Shown piece after piece: positions 11,201-22,560 of a DNA stretch of 64,000 bases (its first letter is position 1; every line of letters starts with the position of its first letter). The notes under the pieces were generated by a model. The model worked only from the letters and a program-made list of their open reading frames with translations, was not told the DNA's origin and did not search any database. Position numbers and translations under genes: made by a program. Source of the DNA: Dipteris shenzhenensis (taxonomy: Eukaryota; Polypodiophyta; Polypodiopsida; Gleicheniales); the NCBI GenBank assembly GCA_047967505.1, contig CM106538.1; one strand, written 5' to 3'.

Positions 11201-11590
11201 TGTTTTCTTTTGATAAATTTAAAACTTATTTTTGTTGCATGTCGTAGGATGAAACCCAATGTGAGACAAATGAAAGGATATTGATTCACGTCTACTACAT
11301 AAAACATTTCAGTTGGGTATTGGTCCGCTTAGAAAAAGTATTATCAGACATGGGTTTGCATGGAGGAAGTCTCAAAGAAGTATTTCAATGGTTTTTTAGA
11401 GGTATACTTCAAAGGTTGCAAATCTAGAAAAAAAATTATTGTCAAAAGTTAAACTTGCCTTCAATATGGAACAAAAGAAAAGAAGAAGGTAGATCCTTGA
11501 TAATTCAACAGCTGCATGGAAACACGCAATGGAGGTAGTTAAAGGTCTTTGTAAATCACAAGTGGATTGATAGAGTTGGAAACCTTATGG
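8286..11590 (+). pseudogene. Spliced ParB-like plus N6-adenine methyltransferase-like protein, inactivated
   Basis: I infer five exons: 8286-8809, about 8906-10320, 10451-10589, about 10645-11142 and 11248 to about 11590. Donors GTAAGT at 10321 and 11143 and acceptors GCAG at 10450 and GTAG at 11247 are canonical, and the last intron joins in phase as Trp-Met-Lys-Pro-Asn. Exon 2 first encodes an acidic segment with four HGL motifs (9120-9230). At about 9470-9860 follows a ParB-like domain: a SINPLHIANLKTRM segment, YFILGGSHLADTKRQF (ParB-type Gly-Gly-x-His/Arg box), and AGLTDKEL before an asparagine-rich helix. Exon 4 has NEYMLVIADIPYVFNV, matching the DPPY catalytic motif of amino-methyltransferases (here Asp-Ile-Pro-Tyr at 10937-10948), then a distal Trp-x-Lys-Pro-Asn. 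Stops at 8441, 8453, 8780, 9429 and 9695 and frameshifts near 9300 and 9853 show it is dead. Family names are my inference from motifs. Confidence 0.55.
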
Positions 11591-11835
11591 AGATTTATAA
11601 CAATAAAGCAGAGACTTTGTAATATTTTTCAAAAAAATTCAATACAAAGTTTGAGTTGACTATCTTTTCTTGTAGGACTTTGTGTCCTTTCTAACTTTGT
11701 GGATTGATAGAGTTGGAAACCTTGTGGAGATTTATAACAATGAAGCAAACACTTTGTAATATTTTCCAAAAAAAAATAGTACAAAGTTTGAGTTGACTAT
11801 CTTTTCTTATAGGACTTTGTGTCCTTTGTAACTTT
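11562..11835. repeat. Tandem duplication of about 139 bp at the pseudogene 3' end
   Basis: GGATTGATAGAGTTGGAAAC starts near 11562 and again near 11700. Both copies continue through an ACAAAGTTTGAGTTGACTAT segment and a TGTGTCCTTT segment. Confidence 0.85.
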
Positions 11836-11917
11836 TAACAATACAATATATTTGAGTTTACTCTTGTACTTCTTTTACATTGAGCTACTCATCTATCTCT
11901 ATCTCAAACACATCCTC

Positions 11918-12283
<366 letters not shown>

Positions 12284-12795
12284 TAAGTAGAAAAGTTCAA
12301 ATTTGTGATTCGAAAAATGTGGAAAAATTGCTCCAATGATCCGAATGAAGGAAAAAATTAGATAAAAAACGGTGGCACGACACGTTTTTTACATAAAAGG
12401 ACACATCGTCCCTTTATATTCATATGAATAGATTTTATTCATATGAATAGGAAATCATACAAATAGGTATTCATACGAATAGGTATTCATACAAATAACT
12501 TATTCTTACAAATAAACCTGTATTAGGACGAATATGTGGCTATGTTTTTGTAGATAAGGTCACTATTTTCCTGTTTCTCTTATCTCACACCTGGTTCCCT
12601 AGCCGAGCATAAGAGATCAAACAAGGAAAAGAAAGAAAAAGGGTCCTTCAAGGTTGTGAAAGCAATCTAGAAGGTCTGAAATAAGATGGATTTTGTTTGT
12701 GGGAGCCTTACGATCTCTATTGGAGTTCTTGAGATCTCTTGTGAGATTTGTGGTTTTGCTCTTTGTGTCTTCATTTGTGGGAGTTCTAGGTTCTC
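12284..12795 (+). mobile_element. Unclassified TIR-like repeat element, left part of split copy
   Basis: Reading right from TAAGTAGAAAAGTTCAAATT, this matches the reverse complement of the copy ending at 30075. Shared landmarks are GATTCGAAAAA, a GACACGTTTTTT box, repeated TTCATACGAATA motifs, CACACCTGGTTCCCTA, AAATAAGATGGA and then the first unit of an internal minisatellite built on GAGTTCTTGAGATCTCTTGTG. It is interrupted at 12796 by a copia element and resumes at 18419. No ORF. Confidence 0.7.
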
Positions 12796-13152
12796 TGTGA
12801 AGAGAGTGGGAGAGAGGTAAGGAGTCTCATTTGCAGCTTTCTCACATACACAATGGGGGAATACACACAAAGGTGGAGGTTGAAAACAGTTTTCCTCTTC
12901 TTAGTTGTGAAAGCCAAAAAACTCTCTCTCTTACAAAAAGGAATAGATGAACCCTATATGTGGGTCTCAAACCAAACTCAACTAACCTAGGTGGCATACT
13001 AACTGAGCCACTAACTATAGTACAAAAAGATAGTTGTCATCTAGCTATTATTCATGGGCGGTGTACCAACCGCATCTGCAACTAACAAGTCGGTGACACA
13101 AATGCACAACGGTCACCCTGGCATATCACGAGTGGAGCTCGATATCTCAACA
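12796..13152 (-). repeat. 3' LTR of the copia element
   Basis: This 357-bp LTR differs from its partner by about 15 substitutions and one 2-bp CT indel by my hand count, roughly 96% identity. Copia LTRs are identical at insertion, so the insertion is not very recent. Confidence 0.92.
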
Positions 13153-13229
13153 CTCCCCCTTGAGCTCAATCCCAATTCCTACACACCAAGCAGGTCTCTA
13201 AACTTGCATTGCTTCTCTATGCCCAATGC

Positions 13230-16200
13230 CTTCGTGAATATGTCAGCTACCTAATCCTTTGTGCTGACATAAGCTAGATCAATAAAACCTACTAGAACCT
13301 TCTCTTGCACATAGTGGTAATACACCTCAATGTGCTTTGTTCTAGCAGGATATACTGGGTTATTTGCCAAGTGTATACTGCTCATGTTGTCACAATAAAT
13401 GACAACTGGCCCATCTATAGACTGATGCATATCATAAAGCATCTTATGCAACCAAGATGCCTCACATGCAGCCATTGTTGCACCCTTATATTCAGCCTCT
13501 ATGCTTGACAAGGCAACTGTAGGCTGTTTCTTGCTGCTTCAAGTGACTGCAGCACTCCCAAAAGAAAACACATATCCATTGGTAGATTGTCTATCAGAAA
13601 TACTACCAGCCCAATCAGCATCAGTGTATCCATGCAACTATATCTGAACCCCAGTCTCATAAAATAGTCCATACTGCAATGTGGACTTCACATACCTCAG
13701 TCTGCCGCATCCAAATACGGTTTCTTTGGAGCCTGCATAAACTGACTTACCAACCCAACAGCATAGCTCAAATCTGGCCTGGTAATATTCATATAAATCA
13801 AACTTCCCGCTATGCGTCTGTACATAGTAGGATCTTCTAGAAGCTGACCTGCATCTGCACTCAGCTTCACATTCTGCTCCAAAGGAACTGAAATAGGCTT
13901 ACAGCCTATCATCCCATATTTGGACAGCATGTCCAATCCATACTGCCTTTGCAAGAGCCATATCCCACTTGTGGATCTAATCACCTCAATGCCCAAGAAG
14001 TAACGCAGCTCTCCCAAATCCTTTATCTCCCATATCCCACTTGTGGATCTAATCACCTCAATGCCCAAGAAGTAACGCAGCTCTCCCAAATCCTTCAATA
14101 GCATTTTCACATGAAGGATATCTTCATCACTATCACCTATGATGATTAAATCATCAACATAAATGACAAGCAACATAATACCTTTCTTTGTTTTTCTCAC
14201 ATAAAGTGAGAAATCTGCCGTGGAAATCTGAAAGTCAATAGTGACAAGATACTGTCCTATCTTGTCAGACCATGCTCTGTGTGCTTGCTTCAAGCCATAC
14301 AAGGCTTTCTTCAACCTGCAAACTCGGGATGAACAACATGCACATAACCTGGTGGCTGCTCCATATAGACCTCTACTTGCAAATCACCATGCAAGAAGGC
14401 ATTCTTTACATCCATCTGATGTAAAGACCATCCCTTTGATGCAGCCATAGTAATGACTGCTCTTACAGTTTCCATCCTTGCAACCGGACTGAATGTTTCT
14501 TCATAATCAATGCCATATGTTTGTGCATACCCCTTGACAACTATCCTTGCCTTGTATCTGCTCACAGAACCATATGCATTGTGCTTTACCTTATAGACCC
14601 ACTTGCAGCCAATTGTATTCTTGTATTTTGGCAAAGGCACCAATTCCCATGTAGCATTTGCTTCCAAGGCATCCATTTCTTCATCCATGGCTTTCTTCCA
14701 TTTTTCTTTTCCCATGGCTTGCTCAAAAGAAGTGGGTTCTGGTTCTTGTATCACTTTGACCATATAGGCATAGTGAATGGCTGTAAATCCATCATATTTC
14801 AGCCTATCCACAAGATACTTGACTCTGGTAGACTTGCACAAAATAGGCTCACTACCAAGTGCTCTCAAAACATCCCTGGTCTTCCTTACTCCAGGTGTAA
14901 CAATAGAGGGAATACCCAACTCATCATCAATGCTATGTTTTAAGCCACTGGATTCACCATCCACATAAGAGTGACCTGCATTCACATAAATGATGGGCTG
15001 ATCTACTTTCTCTTTTCCTTTTTGTGATACTTGCATACCACTATCTACATTGCTTTGAGGAGATTCTCCTGATCTCAATCTGCCTGTCCATGGCGAAGTA
15101 TGTGAACCACTACTAAAGGACACTACAGGTCCACTAATATTTTGTGATTGCTGTTGTGAATTCTGTGCAGCATTACCATTTTGTACATCTACATCATCAA
15201 CCACATTTACTAGTTTATACCAACTGCTCATCTCATCAAAAACAACATCTTTGCTTACTGTAAACTTATGAGTAGAAGGATTATAGCATCTATACCCTTT
15301 CTGCTACAGAGAATAACCAATAAGGATGCACTTCTCAGCTTTTGGATCCAACTTGGATCTCAACTCATTTGGCACATGAACATAGGCAATGCAACCAAAA
15401 ACTTTCAAATGAGAAATATCTAGTTTCCTACCAGTATACCTCTCCTCTAGAGTCATGCCATGTATTGCTACAGTGGGAGTCCTATTCATTATGTAGACTG
15501 CTGTAGCAATTGCTTCAGCCTAATAAAAATCTAGCAGGTCTTTTTTGTTGAGCATGGCACGAGATACCTCTCCAATATGCTTGTTTTTTTTTTCTGCAAG
15601 TCCATTTTGCTGTGGGGTATGACTACATGAATATTGCTACTTTATGCCATGTCCCTGCAAGAACCTTGCAAACTCATTTAAGAGGTACTCTCCCCCTCCA
15701 TCTGACCTTAGGCATTTTATTTGCAAGCTTGTTTCTTTTTCAACTGTAGCTTTAAAAGCTTTGAAATGCCCAAGCACTTCACTTTCCTTTTTCATAAAAT
15801 ACACCCAAACTTTTCTGATGTAGTCATCAATAAAAGTGACAAAATAATGACAGCCTCCAATAGATGCATCTTTAGTAGTCCACACATCAAAGTGGATTAA
15901 TTCCAATGGCCTCTTACTCTCTTGAACATGTCTAGGAAATGGTTTCCTTGCGTGTTTTCCAAATTGACAGGCTTCACATATCTTATGCATTTCTGCAACC
16001 TTGAACTTGGGCAATCCTGCAATAATATTTTGGGCTTCCATTAATTTAAGTTGCTGTACATTAACATGACCAATGGGTTTATGCCAAATATCAATATTTG
16101 CAACTACATTGGTCCCATGTGCAAACATTGCTGCACTCAATTCAGGCATGTCCGCATCCAACGTAAACATCCTGCCTTTCTTCTTCCCTTTTGCTATCAA

Positions 16201-17520
16201 GCGACCTTTATTTTTCATATCCTCAACAAAGCATCCATGAGGATTAAATCTGACTTGCAAGCCCTGCTCAACCATTTGACCAATAGAGACCAGGTTCTTA
16301 GTGATGTTCAGAACATGAAATACATCAGACATGTATTTCTTTTTCCCATCTTGCATAAACAAAGGAATTTTACCAATCTGCACAATAGGATGTGCAGTAT
16401 CATCACCAATCTCCACAAATCCTGGTTTTTCTATTTTCCTTACATCCTGCATCCATTCTGCATGACCTATCATGTGGTTTGATGTGCTTGACTCAACATA
16501 CCACACATCATTGCTTTCTTCTGCACTTGTCACAGAATTGGTCATGTGCTGCACCATAAACAAATGCTCATTTCTATCATCACCCTGTCTACTAGAGGAT
16601 GCATAATTGCCTTTCTGCAATTTTCCATTCATAATGTCATTATGCTTTTTGTAGCAGTCTTTAGCCATATGACCCATTTTACCACAATAGTAGCATTCAA
16701 CATTGTTGTTTGCATTTTGGCCTCTCTGCCATCCACCACAACCTCTTTGGCTCCCCCTGCCTCTAAGGTTACCATGTCCTCCTCCATAGGACTGGTTTTC
16801 TTGAATTTGCTACATATTCTGATTTCTGCCATAGCCTCCAAATCGGCCTGCTCTACCTTTGCCTCTACCTCTTCTAACATTTGAGTAGAAGACAGTTTCT
16901 TTTGAAGTTCCTCCTGAAGAAGATGCACTACCATTTCTCTGCTCTTCAGAAATTAGAAGAGCAATCAACTCCTCGAAATCAGGAAATTTTTCACGGATGG
17001 CAATGGATGTCCGGAATTGTGCATAATCTTTTCCTAGACCATTCAAGGTCATAGAAACTAAATCATCATCTTCCGCTGGTGACCTAATGGAAGCAAGTGC
17101 ATCTGCAATCTTCTTCACCTTCATGTGGTAGTCATTGATGCTCATATTTTCTCTCTACACATTGTGCAACTCTTACTTGAGCTGCATTTTCCTGGCTTGC
17201 GTATTTGTACTGTACATTTTTGCCAAAGTATCCCATGCCTCCTTTGGCATGCTTGCATCTTAAATATGCACAATCATAGAATTTGAAATATTGATAGATA
17301 GCCAGTACATAACTTTTCTGGCTCTCTCATGCCAGGCTTTAAATGCCTGCATTTCCTATTGATTGGGAACATTAGGAAGAACTGGTTCTTCTTCATTTCC
17401 TGTAATGAACTGCCAATATCCTTTTCCCATAAGGAAATTCGTCATTCTAAACTTCCATGCTTGGAAGTTGTTCTTGTCAAGCTTTTCAGTGACAATCTAT
17501 GAAAGAGAGTCAGACGCCAT
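13230..17520 (-). pseudogene. Copia gag-pol polyprotein, inactivated
   Basis: Start codon at 17520-17518. Gag (UBN2 type) runs to about 16680, including MSINDYHMKVKKIADAL and a knuckle CYYCGKMGHMAKDC near 16690-16650. Protease/GAG-pre-integrase follows (WYVESSTSNHMIGH near 16500). Integrase has WHKPIGHVN, CEACQFGKHARKPF and HFDVWTT. Reverse transcriptase has KGYAQTYGIDYEETFSPVAR, MDVKNAFLHG and VIYVDDLIII. RNase H (SSIEAEYKGA) is near 13500. Long stretches share one frame (17145, 16677, 15489 and 15231 are in register), broken by single stops near 16810, 15637, 15520 and 15304 and a frameshift near 14315. An in-frame 72-bp duplication lies in the reverse transcriptase. Confidence 0.93.
13958..14101 (-). 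repeat. 72-bp in-frame tandem duplication inside reverse transcriptase
   Basis: Units 13958-14029 and 14030-14101 are nearly identical and encode the same 24 residues (KDLGELRYFLGIEVIRSTSG core) twice. The segment follows the YVDD catalytic motif. The frame is kept. Confidence 0.9.
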
Positions 17521-18063
17521 TATAGAACACCGCAAAATATTATGTCACTACAAAAAACACAACTTCTGCCTCACAAGGCAAATTTGCAAAACTGACGAAA
17601 GTGGTATTTGACCACACAGTCACTTCCTAGTGACGATTTTGCATAAACAGGCAATAAAAATGATACTGTCACTCCCAATATCTTTGTGCATAGGCATATG
17701 ATGCAATTTCTGTGGCAACTTTTCACGGACCTACAGAACAATGGTCGCACAGCCAAAACAGGCCACTTTTTTGAGCGCGTGCGGAAAAACTTCCGCCACC
17801 AAAACGGGCCCCAAAACAGCCTCAAATTAGAAAAATAATGTCACCTAGGGCTTCGCCTTGTCTCGTAGCATATACAACCCTCTCGCCACACCACGAAGGG
17901 CATCTCAATTTGAGACAATGCACTCTTGCACTTTCCGGCTATGCTACCTGTAGAGATTTGCTCCCAAACTGGAAAAAGGAAGCAACACTGATCCTCTTAC
18001 CAAGACATTGCAAACTTGGTTTGCTTCCTTGAGCTCCTTACCATGAATTGAGCTCTAATACCA

Positions 18064-18418
18064 TGTGAAGAGAGTGGGAGAGAGATAAGGAGTCTCACTT
18101 GCAGCTTTCTCACATACACAATGGGGGAATACACACAAAGGTGGAGGCTGAAAACAGTTTTCCTCTTCTTAGTTGTGAAAGCCAAAAAACTCTCTCTTAC
18201 AAAAAGGAATAGATGAACCCTATATGTGGGTCTCAAACCAAACTCAACTAACCTAGGTGGCATACTAACTGAGCCACTAACTAGAGTACATAAAGATAGC
18301 TGTCATCCAGCTATTATTCATGGGTGGTCTACCAACCGCATCTGCAGCTAACAAGTCGGTGACATAAATGCACAACGGTCACCCTAGCATATCATGAGTG
18401 GAGCTCAATATCTCAACA
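18064..18418 (-). repeat. 5' LTR of the copia element
   Basis: This 355-bp partner of the LTR at 12796 lies next to the primer-binding site. The leader between it and the gag start (17521-18049) is unusually long, about 530 bp, and carries no ORF I recognise. Confidence 0.92.
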
Positions 18419-18640
18419 TTATCTTTGTTGATTTCCTTCGATCTCTTTTGAGAAAAGTGCTTTTGGTGTTTTTGTATCTAATTTGTTTGTGGGAGTTCTA
18501 GGATCTCCTTGTTGAGTTCCTTAGATCTCTTGCGAGAAATGTGATTTTGGTGTTTTTGTGTCTATGAAATTTGTTTGTGGAAGTTCCAGGATCTCCATGT
18601 GGAGTTTCTTAGATCTCTTGTGAGAAAATTTGTTTGCCAA
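18419..18640 (+). mobile_element. Unclassified repeat element, minisatellite part (right of copia insertion)
   Basis: The sequence continues the element broken at 12795. About three units of a minisatellite combine a GAGTT-C-TAGATCTCTTGTGAGA motif with TTTTGGTGTTTTTGT and TTTGTTTGTGGGAGTTCTAG. Near 18640 the array passes directly into copia reverse transcriptase, so the right end of this copy is missing. Confidence 0.65.
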
Positions 18641-20560
18641 GGAAGTTGGCCCGTGTTTCAGATGGATGTGAAATCCGCCTTTCTGAATGGAAATCTCAAG
18701 GAGGAGGTATACGTGGAACAACCACCAGGTTTTGAGATCCTTGGTTCAGAAGGTAAAGTCTGCAAATTGAAGAAGGCACTTTACAGGCTAAAACAGGCCC
18801 CATGAGTGTGGTACCAGTGAATTGATGCCTACTTTCTACAAAACGGGTTCAGTAGTAGCCCATCTGATGCAAATTTGTATATCTTCAGAGAAGGAGGTAG
18901 GTGTATGATCATGGTCCTTTATGTGGACGACCTTGTCATAACAGGGAACCATGAAGAGAAGATCTCGCAGACGAAGCATTTGCTAGGAAGAGAGTTTGAA
19001 ATGATAGACCTCGGACTGATGCATTTCTATTTGGGGATTGAAGTTTGGCAGGAGCGGAAACATATCTTCATTTCACAGCTGAAGCATGCTAGAGAGATAC
19101 TAAAGGCATTTGGCATGGCTGAGTGCAAGACAATTGGTACCCCTATGGAGGTTGATGTGAAGCTCTCTAACGAGGATTCATCATCACTGGTGGATGAAGC
19201 GAAGTACAGAAGGCTTGTGGGCAGCTTGATTTACCTGTGCAACACACAGCCGGACATCAATTTTGCGACTGGTGTACTAAGCAAGTTTTCCAATAAGCCC
19301 CGGGAGAACCATTGGAGGGCAGGGATGCGGGTGCTGAAATACATCAAAGGCACACTTGATTATGGCATCACCTATACCAAGGGCAACATCTTGATTGGAT
19401 TCTGTGACTCGGATTGGGCAGGAGATGTGGATAGCAGGAGATCAATGATAGGGTACTGTTTCTCACTTGGATCTCGAGTTGTGTCATGGGTTAGCAAGAA
19501 GCAACCCACAGTTGCTCTTTCTTCTACCGAGGCCGAGTACAAATCTGCATGCTTTGCTTCTTGTGAGGCAGTGTGGTTGAGGAGGATTTTGGGGGACATG
19601 GGTGCAGTGCAGAACAAGCCTACGTAGTTATCATGTGAAAATCAGAGTTGCATGGCGATTGTAAAGAACCCGGTGTTCTAGGCTCACACAAAACACATTG
19701 AGATTCAATATCACTTTGTACGCGAGCTCATCATGGATGGAGAGGTCGACTTGGAGTACGGTCCGACTATAGAGAATGCTGCAGACATCTTCACGAAGGC
19801 TCTTGGAAGAGACTTGCTGGAGAGGCATCTTCATCGACTTGGCATTGGGTCGAAAAAGTAAGTTCAGTTGTGGGTGGACATTGAGGGGGGGTGTTAGATA
19901 TCAATGCTCCACTCTCATGTAACTACGCGGGAACCAGCTAATTCTACTTGTAAGCCCCCCATATGAGGAGAAGGCATTTGAGTAGCTTGGTTATCCGGTC
20001 CTGGTTTGGACACTAGATGGGGGCCATGTGTGGCTTGATGGCTGGACGGCTTCAGATAGAGTTGGCACACCGCCAACTAGGCTACATGCAAGTGCGGGAA
20101 GGCATCTCTTGACTGACTGCACTGAGGGTAGATGGAGCATTTCCTGAGGTAGTCCACTCTTAGGTTGCGGGGCCCGTTTGGAGCCTCAGATGATCCCGGA
20201 TGGCTCTAGGCCGAATGGTAACCATAGGTTAGTGGCTCTATTTTGTGCACCGGTTCTATCGTATGATTGGTGGCCTATTTCGAGACCGACCCCCAATTGA
20301 CCGTTTTGGGCAGACTGGGTCGGTCACCCAATTGAGCCTAACCGACTATGACTGGTGGCTATATAAGAACAAGCCCGTGAAGCCCATTTCATCATTGGCT
20401 ATAGCAACCCTGATTCCTTAGCATCTAGCCTCCGTCTTCTACTGTTTCTAGCATGCCATCGAAGCTTCTTTCACAGGAGCGCACGGTTGGGAGGCAGTGC
20501 CATCTATTGTATCAGCTCTACAATAATCAAATTTTTGATTCTCCATACTATCTTGTTTTC
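18641..20560 (+). mobile_element. 5'-truncated Ty1/copia element with 3' LTR
   Basis: Coding begins inside reverse transcriptase ([20 protein letters not shown]), continues through MIMVLYVDDLVITGN and RNase H (VSWVSKKQPTVALSSTEAEY), and ends at about 19861 after ENAADIFTKAL. Only a few stops interrupt it (18804, 18817, 19625, 19679). A polypurine tract, TTGAGGGGGGG, precedes an LTR starting TGTTAGATAT at 19892. The LTR end near 20560 is approximate. Gag, protease and integrase are missing; the break lies at about 18640 against a different repeat. Confidence 0.88.
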
Positions 20561-20621
20561 TCTCTTGCGTACGAGATCCTATTATCTATTGAGCACAGAT
20601 GTATTATTTTCTTAACTTTCA

Positions 20622-20870
20622 ATAGAATGTGAATGAATGATTTACACTTTGAGCATTCTTTCATTAGAAATGAATCCATGTCTCCCAGATTTCATTACTC
20701 ATTGCTACACTTTCTTTTGAATGAATATTTAATATTCTTCCGAAATAGAATGTGAAATGAATGATTTATAGATTGAGTGTATTCTTTCAATTGAAATGAA
20801 TCCATGTCTCTTAATTTTAATTACTCGTTCTTACACTTTCTTGTGAATGAATATTTAATATTCTTTCAAT
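20622..20870. repeat. Tandem duplication of about 125 bp
   Basis: ATAGAATGTGAATGAATGAT starts near 20622, and a diverged copy starts near 20747. Both end with GAATGAATATTTAATATTCTT. AT-rich, no ORF. Confidence 0.75.
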
Positions 20871-21056
20871 GAAATGTTAATGAATGAAAATTAATATATT
20901 GCATCTTGAAAATGTTTTTAAAAGTATATGTGTTGTTTTCAACAAAATGTGTATTGTAGTATGTTTCTATTGCATACGCATTTTTTATTTTTTATTTGGC
21001 AACTTCAAAAGCATGGTGTGAGGCAAGATTTGGTCATATGTGACGGAGATATGAAA

Positions 21057-21600
21057 AGTACATGCCTCACTCTCTTTCGTGCAGTGTAAATATTGTGGAC
21101 ACAAGTTCTCAGGTGGTTCTACTCACATCAAGCAACATTTCCTTGGAATAGGCAGTGACGTTGAAGTTTGCTCATGCACTCCGTCTGATGTTCTTTCCTT
21201 ATGCAAATCATATTTAGCGAAAGTAAAGAAAGTGGTAAATCCGAACCCAATAAGGAATCATCCAAGTCAACAAGATGTGAGGGCTGAGGTTGATGAGACA
21301 GTTGAAGGAGACGCACCAATAAATGTGAAGGGTATTTCAATACATAAGGTGATGTAGATTTGCTAGCAATTGGGTCCCAGGTGAGTTTTGTGCATTACTC
21401 CCAAGGGAAAAATGTTTTTGGAGAGTATTGATACATCTCTAAAAGAAAAAACTTCAGCATATATTGTAAAAATATACAAAAGAACAATTTGTAAAGTTGG
21501 TGGCAGTGAAAATGTCACTGCAATAGTAACATATAATGCATCGAATTACAAGACCACGGATGAGATTTGAGCAAGTTTTTTTTGGCAACCAACATGTTTT
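21057..21600 (+). pseudogene. hAT transposase fragment (BED finger and start of DUF659)
   Basis: A BED finger CKYCGHKFSGGSTHIKQHFL is encoded at about 21082-21145. About 250 bp later come KGKMFLESIDTSLKEKTSAY and GSENVTAIVTYNASNYK, the DUF659 pattern. It is cut off at about 21600 by CT repeats. It resembles the hAT remnant at 4.6-6.8 kb in organisation but is a separate, more truncated copy. Confidence 0.7.
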
Positions 21601-21639
21601 GTTCCACCTATTCCACTTAGGACATCTCTCTCTATTCTC

Positions 21640-21649
21640 TCTCTTTGCA

Positions 21650-21706
<57 letters not shown>

Positions 21707-21785
21707 TGATCCTCATCAAGTCTACATGGTGTATAGCTTGTAAACACAAAAAGGCCTTCATTTCAATTTTACAACTTCTCTATTA

Positions 21786-21828
<43 letters not shown>

Positions 21829-21913
21829 CTCAGCAAGCTTGTATGGTACGTAGTCTGTAAACACAAAAGCCCTGTATTTCATTTTTAGAGCTTCCAAATT
21901 TCATCCACTTAAA

Positions 21914-21974
<61 letters not shown>

Positions 21975-22440
21975 ATTTCTATCTTCGCTCTACATGTAGA
22001 CCCTCTATCTCTATCTATGTCTTTTGTCCCACCAATTTAGGCAAAATATTTTAGCCCAAAAGTTCTTCCCAAGGGAGGGAGAGATAGGGAGAGAGAGAGA
22101 GAGAAGGGGGGGGAGAGTGTACAAAATAAATCTATCTCGAGGGTTGGGAAATTTCCAACCCTCCATATCGCTTTCTTTTGTACACACTCTGGTGTACATA
22201 TATATATATACAGAGAGAGAGAGAGAGAGAGAGAGGTGAAGGAGAGGGATAGGGGGAGAGGGAGAGAGGGAGAGAGGGAGGCACACACACACACACACAT
22301 AGGTGTATGCTTCAATATTGTAAGCACAAGCATTCGTCTAATGAAGGAGGTGATACACTATGCACTAGATCTTTTGTTACATCAAAACTAACTACTTTTA
22401 TTAAGGACGAGTAGTTTTGCAATCCTTGCCCTTGCTTAAA

Positions 22441-22478
<38 letters not shown>

Positions 22479-22560
22479 ACACACACACACACACACACAC
22501 AGATAAATGAGAGGGAGAGGGAGGGGGGGGGAATGGATTTGGAGAGAGGTAGAGAGAGAG
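21640..22560. repeat. Cluster of CT/GA and CA microsatellites with repeated spacers
   Basis: CT runs at about 21655-21702, 21788-21824 and 21917-21974 are separated by related spacers (TGTAAACACAAAA and CATTTCA boxes; 21703-21787 and 21825-21900). GA runs follow at about 22088, 22210 and 22442, with CA runs near 22281 and 22477. The unit is therefore a microsatellite plus spacer, not isolated runs. Confidence 0.8.

Larger units (their letters stand above)
12796..18418 (-). mobile_element. Full-length Ty1/copia retrotransposon, 5.6 kb
   Basis: LTRs are at 12796-13152 (3') and 18064-18418 (5'), both starting TGTGAAGAGAG and ending CTCAACA on the plus strand. The primer-binding site lies at about 18050-18063 (reverse complement of TGGTATTAGAGCTC). 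The polypurine tract is at 13153-13162 (CTCCCCCTTG on the plus strand). Flanks TTCTC (12791-12795) and TTATC (18419-18423) are an imperfect 5-bp target duplication. The internal frame runs from 17520 leftwards and carries gag, integrase, reverse transcriptase and RNase H. The element sits inside another repeat, which continues on both sides. Confidence 0.93.

Noticed and set aside
13251-13511. Plus-strand ORFs opposite the copia polyprotein (13305-16884)
   Set aside because: The minus strand carries recognisable RNase H, reverse transcriptase, integrase and gag motifs in order.
17546-17570. CACTACAAAAAAC, a possible CACTA start inside the copia leader
   Set aside because: No matching inverted terminus or subterminal repeats could be found within the leader; seven bases alone are weak.
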